A DNA stretch of 5,909 nucleotides from the NCBI GenBank assembly GCA_937881145.1, contig CALGFL010000363.1:1-5909 (forward strand). Reading direction: 5' to 3'. Made by a program: the position numbers and the translations under genes. This document shows positions 1-5,909 of the stretch, in pieces. The notes beneath the pieces are model-generated. The model saw only the letters and a list, made by a program, of their open reading frames with translations, did not search any database and was not told the origin of the DNA. This DNA comes from an uncultured Bordetella sp. GTDB lineage: Bacteria; Pseudomonadota; Gammaproteobacteria; Burkholderiales; Burkholderiaceae_B. The number at the start of each line of letters is the position of its first letter. The stretch's first letter is position 1.

Positions 1-1143
1 GGTATGACCGAATTGCAGGATCACGAATTCTCGGTCGGCGCGGTCGGCATCAAGCCCAGCTTCACGTTCAACAACTCGGGTTCGAGCGGTGTGAGCGGCG
101 CGGGAACGGGCGGCGATGCCGGCCACTGGGGCGTGGTTCCCGACGCCTATCTGGCCTGGAAGCTGACCGACCGGTTCAGCCTGGGCCTGGGCGTGAGCGC
201 GCCTTTCGGCCTGCTGACCAACTACACGTCGCCGTGGACGGGCAGCGCGCAGTCCAACAAGTTCTCGATCACGACCTACAACATCAACCCCGCGATAGCC
301 TATAAGGTCAACGACGCCGTCTCGCTCGGCGTGGGCGTGAACTATCAGCACTTCGATGCCGACTACCAGCGCCAGTTGTCGACGCTCTCCCAGGTGCCCT
401 TTCCGTCGCTCGCCGCCGTCCTGGGCGGCACGGGCTTTCTCATGCCCGGCAACACACCGGTGGAAGCAAAGCTGAGCGGCGATGCCTGGGGCTGGAACGC
501 CGGCGCGCTGTTCAAGCTGAGCCCCAGTACCAAACTGGGTCTGTCCTACCGCTCGCAGATGAACTACAACCTGACGGGCCCCCTCACCGCCAGCGGCTCC
601 AGCGCGCAGACCAATTCCGAGCTCAGCGGCAACATCCGGGCCAGCGTCACCCTGCCCGACACCGCCATCGCCAGCATCACCCACCAGTTGAACGATCACT
701 GGGAACTGCTGGGAGACGTGCAATGGACCGGCTGGGGCAAGCTGTCCTCGATCAACCTCAACTACACCTCGGGCGCGCTGGCGGGCCAGACCGCCCAGAC
801 CTTGAACACCAGCTTTCGCAACACCTGGCGCATCGCGGTGGGCGCGAACTACAAGATCAACGACGCCTGGAAGATCAAGACCGGCCTGGCCTGGGACCAA
901 TCCCCGGTGCGCGGCGCCGATACCCGCCTGGCCTCCCTGCCCGACAATGACCGCTACTGGGTGTCGGCGGGGGTGCAGTACAAGCCCACCAAACTCTCGG
1001 CCGTGGATTTCGGCGTCGCCTACCTGTTCATGCACAGCGCGGCGATCAACAATAACCAATCGGCGTCGGGTCTCGGAACGCTCTCGGGCTCGTACAACGA
1101 CTCCGGCCTGGTAGTCGGCCTTCAGTATTCGCAAGCCTTCTGA
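1..1143 (+). CDS. fadL: FadL/OmpP1-family outer-membrane long-chain fatty acid transporter, 5' partial
   Basis: This is a beta-barrel outer-membrane channel that lets long-chain fatty acids or similar hydrophobic compounds diffuse into the periplasm. The reading frame is open to the first base. The in-frame Gly-Met-Thr at the left edge matches the conserved NPAGMT segment near the N-terminus of FadL proteins, so the Met at position 4 is internal and not the start. The signal peptide and roughly the first 50-60 residues lie outside the window. What remains (380 residues with the leading Gly) shows alternating amphipathic strands with Tyr/Trp girdles. The family's conserved LPDNDRYW motif is at residues 312-319 (counting that Met as 1). 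The C-terminus ends in Phe (YSQAF), the usual BAM-recognition signal, so the 3' end is intact. Two in-phase stops are not needed; TGA ends it cleanly. The downstream beta-oxidation genes support a fatty-acid role. Substrate range cannot be read from sequence, since FadL relatives also carry aromatic hydrocarbons. Confidence 0.9.
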   Translation, partial: GMTELQDHEFSVGAVGIKPSFTFNNSGSSGVSGAGTGGDAGHWGVVPDAYLAWKLTDRFSLGLGVSAPFGLLTNYTSPWTGSAQSNKFSITTYNINPAIAYKVNDAVSLGVGVNYQHFDADYQRQLSTLSQVPFPSLAAVLGGTGFLMPGNTPVEAKLSGDAWGWNAGALFKLSPSTKLGLSYRSQMNYNLTGPLTASGSSAQTNSELSGNIRASVTLPDTAIASITHQLNDHWELLGDVQWTGWGKLSSINLNYTSGALAGQTAQTLNTSFRNTWRIAVGANYKINDAWKIKTGLAWDQSPVRGADTRLASLPDNDRYWVSAGVQYKPTKLSAVDFGVAYLFMHSAAINNNQSASGLGTLSGSYNDSGLVVGLQYSQAF

Positions 1144-1151
1144 TGAATTCC

Positions 1152-1176
1152 GGACCGCCTCCCAGCGGGGCGGTCC
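1152..1176 (+). terminator. Intergenic GC-rich hairpin between fadL and the fadN-type gene
   Basis: An inverted repeat pairs GGACCGCCTC (1152-1161) with GGGGCGGTCC (1167-1176). It gives a 10-bp stem with one G-U pair and a 5-nt loop, starting 8 nt after the fadL stop. No T-run follows on either strand, so it does not meet the definition of a standard intrinsic terminator. It could act as a leaky terminator or as a 3'-end stabiliser that lowers expression of the enzymes relative to the porin. The structure is seen directly; the function is inferred. Confidence 0.4.
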
Positions 1177-1198
1177 ACCCCTTCAGAGAAGAAACCTC

Positions 1199-3589
1199 AT
1201 GAAATCCCTGATTGTTCGCAAAGCCGCCGTCCTGGGCGCCGGCGTCATGGGCGCGCAGATCGCCGCGCATCTCGCCAACGCCGGCGTGCCGGTCGTGCTG
1301 TTCGACCTGCCCGCCAAGGAGGGTCCCGAAAACGGCATCGTGCTCAAGGCGCTGTCCAACCTGAAGAAAATCGAGCCCGCGCCGCTGTCCTCTCCCGACC
1401 GGCTGGGCCTCATCACGCCGGCCAACTACGCGCAGCACCTGCCCCTGCTGGCCGAATGCGATCTGGTGATCGAAGCCATCGCCGAGCGCATGGACTGGAA
1501 GCAGGATCTCTACACGAAGATCGCGCCGCACCTGCGCGCCGACGCCGTGGTGGCGTCCAACACCTCGGGCCTGTCGATCAACGCGCTGGCCGAATCGCTG
1601 CCGCAGGCGCTGCGCGCCCATTTCTGCGGCATCCACTTTTTCAATCCGCCGCGCTACATGGCGCTGGTGGAAATCGTCGCCACCCGCTGCAGCGGCGCGG
1701 CCATGCTGGACAGCCTGGAAACCTGGCTGACCCGCCGCCTGGGCAAGAGCGTGGTGCGCGCGCTGGACACCCCCAATTTCGTCGCCAACCGCGTGGGCGT
1801 GTTCTCGATCCTGGCCGTCATGCACCACACCGAGCGCCTGGGCCTGCGCTTTGACACCGTGGACGCATTGACCGGCCCGCGCATCGGCCGCCCCAAGAGC
1901 GCCACCTACCGCACCGCCGACGTCGTGGGCCTGGACACGCTGGCCCACGTCATCAAGACCATGCAGGACACCCTGCCCGACGACCCCTGGCACGCTTACT
2001 TCAAGAGCCCCGATTGGTTGCAGGCCCTGATCGCGCAAGGCGCGCTGGGCCAGAAAACCCGCGCCGGCGTGTTTCGCAAAACCGGCAAGGAAATCCAGGT
2101 GCTGGACCTGGCCGCGCGCGACTACCGCGCATCCGACGGCGCGGTGGCCGACGAAGTGCAGGCCATCCTGGACATCAAGTCGCCCGCCGAAAAGTTCGCC
2201 GCCCTGCGCGCCAGCGCGCATCCGCAGGCCGAACTGCTCTGGAGCATTTTCCGCGACGTCTTTCACTACTGCGCCGTGCAGCTCGAATCCATCGCCGACA
2301 ACGCCCGCGACGTGGACCTGGCCATGCGCTGGGGCTTCGGCTGGGCGCAAGGTCCGTTCGAGACCTGGCAGGCCGCCGGCTGGCAGACCGTGGCCCAGGC
2401 CATCGCCGCCGACATCGCCGCCGGCAAGACCATGAGCAGCGCGCCACTGCCCGCCTGGGCGCTGGAGCCCGGCCGCACCGGCGTCCATTTCCCCGACGGC
2501 TCGTGGTCGGCCAGCGCCGGCGCTCTGCGAGGCCGCTCGGCCCTGCCGGTATACCGGCGCCAGCTCTTTCCCGAAACCGTGCTGGGCGAAGCGCCCGCCC
2601 CGCGCGGCGAAACTCTTTTTGAGACCGAAGGCACGCGCCTGTGGCGCCTGCCCGAAGTCGAGCCGCGCATCGCCATCCTGTCCATCACCTCAAAGATGCA
2701 CACCATCGGCGAAGAAGTGCTGGACGGCGTCCTGGCCTCGGTCGCCCTGGCCGAAAAGCAATTCGACGGCCTGGTGGTCTGGCATGACGCTCCCTTCGCC
2801 GTGGGCGCCAATCTCAAGCAGGTCAGCGGCGCCATCGAAGCCGGCCAGTGGGATCTGCTCGAAGCCACGGTGGAAAAATTCCAGCGCGCCTCGATGTGCC
2901 TGAAATACGCCCAGATCCCCGTCGTCGCCGCCATGCAGGGCATGGCGCTGGGCGGCGGCTGCGAGTTCGGCATGCATGCGGCCAGGCGCGTGCTGGCGCT
3001 GGAAAGCTATATCGGCCTGGTCGAGGCCGGCGTGGGCCTGATCCCGGCGGGCGGCGGCTCCAAGGAATTCGCCGTGCGTGCGGCGCGCCACGCCGCCGCC
3101 ACAGCCACACCGGGCGAAGTGTTCAACTTCCTGCAGCCGGTGTTCACCAACATTGCCATGGCCAAAGTGTCGGCCAGCGCGCACGACGCCATCGCCAAGG
3201 GCTACGCCCTGCCCACCGACACCGTGCTGTTCAATGCCCGCGAACTGTTGTGGGTGGCGCTGCGCGAAGCGCGCGCCATGGCCGACGCCAACTACGCGCC
3301 GCCCCTGCCCGCCCGCGACATTCCCGTTGCGGGCCGCAACGGCATCGCCACCTTCGAGATGATGCTCGTCAACATGCTCGAAGGCGGGATGATCTCGCAG
3401 CACGACTATCTCGTGTCGCGCAGCGCCGCGGCGGCGCTGTGCGGCGGCGACATCGACACCGGCACGCGCGTGGACGAGGAATGGCTGCTCAAGGTCGAGC
3501 GCCGGCTCTTCGTGGATCTGCTCAAGCATCCGCTGACGCAGGCGCGCATCAAACATACGCTGGAAACCGGCAAACCCCTGCGCAACTGA
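1199..3589 (+). CDS. fadN: FadN-type bifunctional 3-hydroxyacyl-CoA dehydrogenase / enoyl-CoA hydratase
   Basis: This 796-residue cytoplasmic enzyme would carry out two steps of beta-oxidation: hydration of trans-2-enoyl-CoA and NAD-dependent oxidation of L-3-hydroxyacyl-CoA. The dehydrogenase comes first. The Rossmann motif GAGVMG is at 13-18 with Asp36 closing strand 2, as expected for NAD. The catalytic region has SNTS at 120-123, His146 in HFFNP and Glu158 (the usual 12-residue His-Glu spacing), and Asn197 in FVANR. Dehydrogenase C-terminal domains fill roughly 192-400. The crotonase domain covers about 485-700, with FAVGANL (533-539) and LGGGCE (584-589) framing the oxyanion hole. Glu589 and Glu609 are 20 apart, matching the two catalytic glutamates of enoyl-CoA hydratase. 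The order (dehydrogenase then hydratase) and length match Bacillus FadN and not FadB/FadJ, which have the reverse order. GAGAAG at 1186-1191 lies 7 nt before the ATG and supports this start. All catalytic residues I can place are present. Confidence 0.93.
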   Translation: MKSLIVRKAAVLGAGVMGAQIAAHLANAGVPVVLFDLPAKEGPENGIVLKALSNLKKIEPAPLSSPDRLGLITPANYAQHLPLLAECDLVIEAIAERMDWKQDLYTKIAPHLRADAVVASNTSGLSINALAESLPQALRAHFCGIHFFNPPRYMALVEIVATRCSGAAMLDSLETWLTRRLGKSVVRALDTPNFVANRVGVFSILAVMHHTERLGLRFDTVDALTGPRIGRPKSATYRTADVVGLDTLAHVIKTMQDTLPDDPWHAYFKSPDWLQALIAQGALGQKTRAGVFRKTGKEIQVLDLAARDYRASDGAVADEVQAILDIKSPAEKFAALRASAHPQAELLWSIFRDVFHYCAVQLESIADNARDVDLAMRWGFGWAQGPFETWQAAGWQTVAQAIAADIAAGKTMSSAPLPAWALEPGRTGVHFPDGSWSASAGALRGRSALPVYRRQLFPETVLGEAPAPRGETLFETEGTRLWRLPEVEPRIAILSITSKMHTIGEEVLDGVLASVALAEKQFDGLVVWHDAPFAVGANLKQVSGAIEAGQWDLLEATVEKFQRASMCLKYAQIPVVAAMQGMALGGGCEFGMHAARRVLALESYIGLVEAGVGLIPAGGGSKEFAVRAARHAAATATPGEVFNFLQPVFTNIAMAKVSASAHDAIAKGYALPTDTVLFNARELLWVALREARAMADANYAPPLPARDIPVAGRNGIATFEMMLVNMLEGGMISQHDYLVSRSAAAALCGGDIDTGTRVDEEWLLKVERRLFVDLLKHPLTQARIKHTLETGKPLRN

Positions 3590-3608
3590 CGCGGGCCACG
3601 CCTCAGAC

Positions 3609-3613
3609 AAGGA
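3609..3613 (+). promoter_or_regulatory. Ribosome binding site of the thiolase gene
   Basis: AAGGA (within AAGGAAAG) lies 7 nt upstream of the ATG at 3621. It is the clearest Shine-Dalgarno sequence in the window. The 31-nt gap after the upstream stop holds nothing else I can identify, and no promoter-like elements are evident there. Confidence 0.7.
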
Positions 3614-3620
3614 AAGCATC

Positions 3621-4823
3621 ATGTCCCGACAAATCCAGGACGCCTATATCGTCGCCGCCACGCGCCTGCCGGTGGCCCGGCGCAACGGCATGTTCCGCAC
3701 CGTGCGGCCCGACGACATGCTGGCCTACGCCATCGCCAGCGCCGTGGCGCAAGTGCCCGCGCTCGACCCCGCGCTCATCGGCGATGTCATCGTCGGCTGC
3801 GCCATGCCCGAAGCCGAACAAGGCATGAACGTGGCGCGCATCGGCCTGCTGCTGGCCGGCCTGCCCCAGTCCGTGCCCGGCGTCACCGTCAACCGCTTCT
3901 GCTCCTCCGGCGTGCAGGCCGTGGCCGACGCCGCCGCCCGCATCCGCCTGGGCGAGGCCGACGTGATGATCGCCGCGGGCACCGAGTCCATGACCGCCAT
4001 GCCGCAGATCATGGGCAACAAGGTCTCGCTCAATCCGGCGATCTTCGAAAAAGAAGAGAACATCGGCATCGCCTACGGCATGGGCCTGACGGCCGAAAAG
4101 GTCGCCGAGCGCTGGAAAGTCAGCCGCGACGACCAGGACGCCTACGCCCTGGCCTCGCACCGGAAGGCCCTGGCCGCCATCGCCGCGGGCCACTTCCGCG
4201 CCGAGATCTCGCCCTACACCGTGCGCATGCACCAGCCGGATTTCGCCACGGGCGCGGTGCGCGTGGCCGAGCACGTGGCCGAGAACGACGAAGGCCCGCG
4301 CCCCGATTCCTCGCTGGAATCGCTGGGCAGGCTCAAGCCCGTGTTCGCCGCCAAGGGTTCGGTCACCGCGGGCAACAGTTCGCAGATGTCCGACGGCGCG
4401 GCCGCCGTGGTGCTGGTATCCGAAAAATTCCTCGCGCAGTTCAACCTGCAGCCGCTGGCGCGCTTCGTGTCCTATGCGGTGGCGGGCGTGCCGCCGCAGA
4501 TCATGGGCATCGGCCCCATCGCCGCCATTCCCAAGGCGCTGGCGCAGGCCGGCATCGGGCAGGACGACCTGGACTGGATCGAACTGAACGAAGCCTTCGC
4601 CGCGCAGTCCCTGGCCGTGATCCGCGACCTGGGCCTGGACATCGCACGCGTCAATCCGCTGGGCGGCGCGATCGCGCTGGGGCATCCGCTGGGCGCCACC
4701 GGCGCGATCCGCACCGCCACCGTGGTGCACGGCCTGCGCCGCACCGGCGGACGCTACGGCATGGTCACCATGTGCATCGGCACCGGCATGGGCGCGGCCG
4801 GCATCTTCGAGGCCCTGCAATGA
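3621..4823 (+). CDS. fadA: Acetyl-CoA C-acyltransferase (3-ketoacyl-CoA thiolase)
   Basis: This is a 400-residue thiolase, the normal full length for the family. It cleaves 3-ketoacyl-CoA with CoA to give acetyl-CoA and a shortened acyl-CoA in the cytoplasm. The nucleophile is Cys94 in NRFCSSG. NEAFA is at 323-327, the catalytic His355 lies in GHPLGATG, and the second catalytic Cys385 is in MCIGTGMG, so the Cys-His-Cys set is complete. The N-terminal region has the [12 protein letters not shown] start typical of degradative thiolases. The gene sits 31 nt after the fadN-type gene with a good ribosome site, and its stop codon overlaps the next start. Sequence motifs do not separate a degradative thiolase from a biosynthetic acetoacetyl-CoA thiolase. 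The pairing with a FadN-type enzyme and FadL argues for the degradative role, as in the Bacillus fadN-fadA operon, so the symbol is by analogy. Confidence 0.92.
   Translation: MSRQIQDAYIVAATRLPVARRNGMFRTVRPDDMLAYAIASAVAQVPALDPALIGDVIVGCAMPEAEQGMNVARIGLLLAGLPQSVPGVTVNRFCSSGVQAVADAAARIRLGEADVMIAAGTESMTAMPQIMGNKVSLNPAIFEKEENIGIAYGMGLTAEKVAERWKVSRDDQDAYALASHRKALAAIAAGHFRAEISPYTVRMHQPDFATGAVRVAEHVAENDEGPRPDSSLESLGRLKPVFAAKGSVTAGNSSQMSDGAAAVVLVSEKFLAQFNLQPLARFVSYAVAGVPPQIMGIGPIAAIPKALAQAGIGQDDLDWIELNEAFAAQSLAVIRDLGLDIARVNPLGGAIALGHPLGATGAIRTATVVHGLRRTGGRYGMVTMCIGTGMGAAGIFEALQ
4809..4812 (+). promoter_or_regulatory. Ribosome binding site that favours the ATG at 4820
   Basis: GAGG inside the 3' end of the thiolase gene lies 7 nt before the ATG at 4820. 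A longer reading from an ATG at 4772 would add 16 residues rich in His, Arg and Gly that are the out-of-frame shadow of the thiolase C-terminus. The site therefore supports the shorter protein. The next codon is also ATG (4823), so initiation there is possible too. Confidence 0.5.
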
Positions 4824-5329
4824 TGCAATGGCTGGCGCGCCTGCCGCCCCGGTGGCGGGCGCGGGCGATGCGCCTGGGCTTCAATCTGCACCCGGCGTTT
4901 CGCGGCACGGGCGGGCGGGTGCAATACATTGCCCCCGACCTGTCGCATGTTCGCGTGCGCCTGCCGCTGACCTGGCGCACCCGCAATGTGCTGGGCACGA
5001 TCTACGGCGGCTCGCTCTTTTCCGTGACCGACGGCGCCCACCCCACCATGCTGATGCTGGCCCTGGGACGAAACGCCATCGTCTGGGACAAGGCGGCCAC
5101 GATCCGCTATCGCCGCCCCGGGCGCGACACCCTCTATGTCGACTTCCGCATCACCCCCGAGGAAATCGCCGGCATCCACGCCGACCTGGCGCGGCATGGG
5201 GAAACCGAGCGCACCTACCTCGTGGAACTGAAAGACGGCGAGGGCTCGGTGCATGCGCAGGTCGAGCGCACCATTTACATCGCCGACAAGGCACACTACA
5301 AGCAGAAAATCTCGGAAAAAGACGCATGA
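4820..5329 (+). CDS. DUF4442 hotdog-fold protein, putative acyl-CoA thioesterase
   Basis: This 169-residue protein resembles the DUF4442 (YiiD C-terminal-like) branch of the hotdog thioesterase superfamily. A basic N-terminal stretch (residues 5-18) precedes the fold. The signature covers about 52-75: TRNVLGTIYGG (54-64, 'RNVxGTIYGGS' type) followed by TDGAHPTM (70-77), which forms the hotdog helix. Asn57, Asp71 and His74 are candidate active-site residues by analogy. A typical VWDKAATIRYRRPG strand pair follows at 88-101. There is no signal peptide or membrane segment, so it should be cytoplasmic. The start overlaps the thiolase stop by ATGA (4820-4823), which suggests translational coupling and a role linked to beta-oxidation. 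It may hydrolyse accumulating acyl-CoA to spare CoA. Members of DUF4442 are mostly uncharacterised, so thioesterase activity is inferred from fold and context. Confidence 0.78.
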   Translation: MMQWLARLPPRWRARAMRLGFNLHPAFRGTGGRVQYIAPDLSHVRVRLPLTWRTRNVLGTIYGGSLFSVTDGAHPTMLMLALGRNAIVWDKAATIRYRRPGRDTLYVDFRITPEEIAGIHADLARHGETERTYLVELKDGEGSVHAQVERTIYIADKAHYKQKISEKDA

Positions 5330-5909
5330 AATCCACCGCTCTCGCCGCCGCGCTCACGCTGGCCTGCCTGCTGCCCGCAAGCGGCCGGGCCGTCGAAGTT
5401 GCCGGCATCGAGCGAGATTGGCGGCACGTCCTCTTCGGAGTCGAAGCGTCCCTCCGGCGCACCTGGCCACCCACCCGCTGCCTTGTCGAGTGAGTCGTTG
5501 AACTTGAACACACCCTTGTCGAGGGTGAACAGCGGTGTGTACGCCGGGACGTTGAAGCTGATCGTGTGGTTGCCGATGAAGCTCCACGTGACTTTCTCAC
5601 CGACCTTCGCCTCGATCGTGCGCGGCGTGAACTCGTTGACGATGCCTTCGATGCCGTTCGTCGAGTCGTCACCCGATCCTGCCAGCGGCAACGGAAGCTC
5701 GGCCTTGCCGGCAGGGAACTGATTCACCTGCAGGATGTAGGAGACGATGTCGGCCACTGTCTTGTGGTCGAGGCTGCCGGGATTGTCCGCCGGCATCGAG
5801 GTCTGGATACGGTCGGCGAGATCGGCGACCGCGAGCCCGCTCCAGTCGTAAAGGAATGTCTTGCCGGTGAGCGCGGGCGCCGTGTCGCTCCCGGCGAGCG
5901 TCGCAGTAT
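5296..5909 (-). CDS. Cytochrome c-cupredoxin fusion protein, partial at both ends
   Basis: The minus-strand frame is open at the right edge and encodes 203 full codons, of which about the first 173 (down to about 5389) look like real protein. Residues 1-67 are the C-terminal half of a class I cytochrome c. They include APALTG, FLYDWSGL, the probable haem-ligand Met38 in TSMPADNPGSL, and the closing helix VADIVSYILQVNQFPAG. The CXXCH haem site would lie beyond the window. A 15-20 residue Asp/Gly/Ser linker leads to a cupredoxin-like domain from about 85, with VGEKVTWSF (102-110) and the likely copper ligand His114 in GNHTISFNVP. The C-terminal Cys/His/Met copper-ligand loop is missing. After DAGNFDG (167-173) the frame enters the antisense of the plus-strand signal-peptide gene and ends at 5296 with low-complexity, non-homologous residues. 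It would be an exported electron carrier. The source organism is unclear and differs from the left part. Confidence 0.7.
   Translation of the reverse strand, partial: TATLAGSDTAPALTGKTFLYDWSGLAVADLADRIQTSMPADNPGSLDHKTVADIVSYILQVNQFPAGKAELPLPLAGSGDDSTNGIEGIVNEFTPRTIEAKVGEKVTWSFIGNHTISFNVPAYTPLFTLDKGVFKFNDSLDKAAGGWPGAPEGRFDSEEDVPPISLDAGNFDGPAACGQQAGQRERGGESGGFHASFSEIFCL
5326..5493 (+). CDS. Signal-peptide protein, N-terminus only (possibly chalcone isomerase-like), truncated by the junction
   Basis: The start codon overlaps the previous stop as ATGA (5326-5329), and GGAAAAAG at 5314-5321 may serve as a weak ribosome site. Residues 1-22 form a clean Sec signal peptide: Lys at 2, a hydrophobic core at 5-16, then ASGRA with likely cleavage after Ala22. 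The mature start VEVAGI resembles the first residues of secreted bacterial chalcone isomerase-like proteins, which often begin with an (V/E)EVAGV-type strand. That match is short and only suggestive. After about residue 29 (position 5412) the frame runs into DNA that codes well on the other strand. It gives an Arg/Trp-rich tail and stops at 5491-5493, so the 55-residue product is not a natural protein. The missing body of the gene lies elsewhere in the source genome. Cys14 is an unlikely lipobox because its context (LTLAC) is poor and too close to the N-terminus. Confidence 0.6.
   Translation: MKSTALAAALTLACLLPASGRAVEVAGIERDWRHVLFGVEASLRRTWPPTRCLVE
5389..5412. other. Probable chimeric junction (shared-word misjoin)
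   Basis: These 24 bases read as AVEVAGIE at the start of the mature plus-strand secreted protein and, in antisense, as LDAGNFDG in the minus-strand cupredoxin. Left of the block the minus frame stops making sense; right of it the plus frame stops making sense. Each gene therefore loses its 3' part exactly here. GC in single 60-base rows is 68-78% in three rows counted to the left (3421, 4801, 5101) and 58-68% in four to the right (5521, 5641, 5701, 5821), a mild contrast. A shared word of this size is what a k-mer assembler could use to join two unrelated genomes. A real recombination event is possible but less likely. Confidence 0.65.

Noticed and set aside
4..6. ATG at position 4 as the true start of the FadL gene
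   Set aside because: The preceding Gly codon plus Met-Thr fits the internal NPAGMT motif of FadL. A start here would leave the barrel protein without any signal peptide.
1046..2488. Long minus-strand open frame (480 codons) opposite the fadL end and the fadN-type gene
   Set aside because: It is the antisense of confirmed coding sequence in GC-rich DNA, where stops are rare. Its translation is Gly/Ala/His/Arg/Gln-rich without any recognisable domain, and it runs across two real genes and the gap between them.
2690..3622. Minus-strand open frame of 310 codons opposite the hydratase domain
   Set aside because: This is a shadow frame. The plus strand holds the crotonase catalytic residues, and the antisense product has no family resemblance or ribosome site.
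4772..4819. Upstream ATG extension of the DUF4442 gene
   Set aside because: The 16 extra residues are His/Arg/Gly-rich and coincide with the thiolase C-terminal coding region. The ATG at 4820 has GAGG at suitable spacing and a natural start/stop overlap.
3603..4820. Minus-strand open frame of 405 codons opposite the thiolase
   Set aside because: It mirrors the thiolase almost end to end and has a His/Gly/Asp-rich composition typical of GC-rich antisense frames. The sense strand carries all thiolase catalytic motifs.
5399..5722. Plus-strand 107-codon open frame in the right-hand segment
   Set aside because: It is antisense to the cytochrome c-cupredoxin gene, begins inside the junction block, and has no recognisable domain or ribosome site.
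5389..5909. Horizontal insertion of an electron-transfer gene into the fatty-acid locus
   Set aside because: No inverted repeats, integrase, tRNA or target duplication is visible, and both genes lack their 3' parts at the join. A misjoin explains this more simply, though it cannot be excluded without read data.

Overview
The window looks like a short contig with a join near its right end. Positions 1 to about 5400 are GC-rich DNA from a Gram-negative proteobacterium, most likely a betaproteobacterium of the Bordetella/Achromobacter (Burkholderiales) type. This rests on the outer-membrane FadL barrel, the codon use with G/C at nearly every third position, and the style of the fatty-acid genes. 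I cannot fix genus or species from the sequence alone.

The left 5.3 kb is a compact set of co-directional plus-strand genes for fatty-acid uptake and beta-oxidation. A FadL-type outer-membrane fatty-acid channel lacks its N-terminus because the window starts inside it. It is followed by a FadN-type bifunctional 3-hydroxyacyl-CoA dehydrogenase/enoyl-CoA hydratase, a thiolase, and a small DUF4442 hotdog-fold (thioesterase-like) protein. A signal-peptide protein begins next but is cut off after about 29 residues. Gaps are 55 nt (holding a hairpin) and 31 nt, followed by two 4-nt ATGA stop/start overlaps, which suggests one transcript with translational coupling at the end. The genes would work in order: FadL brings long-chain fatty acid across the outer membrane, FadN hydrates and oxidises the acyl-CoA, and the thiolase releases acetyl-CoA. 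The hotdog protein may hydrolyse stalled or excess acyl-CoA. The acyl-CoA ligase and acyl-CoA dehydrogenase needed to complete the cycle are not in the window.

From about 5400 to the end the coding sense changes to the minus strand and the DNA encodes an unrelated protein: the C-terminal half of a class I cytochrome c domain followed by a cupredoxin-like domain. This gene loses its 3' part at the same place where the plus-strand signal-peptide gene loses its own 3' part. The stretch 5389-5412 reads sensibly in both proteins. The simplest reading is a misjoin of two unrelated genomes through a shared word of about 20 to 24 bases, not a real biological arrangement. I see no RNA genes, CRISPR arrays, insertion sequences or origins, and no convincing new system. 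The most unusual biological content is the cytochrome c-cupredoxin fusion on the right-hand fragment.
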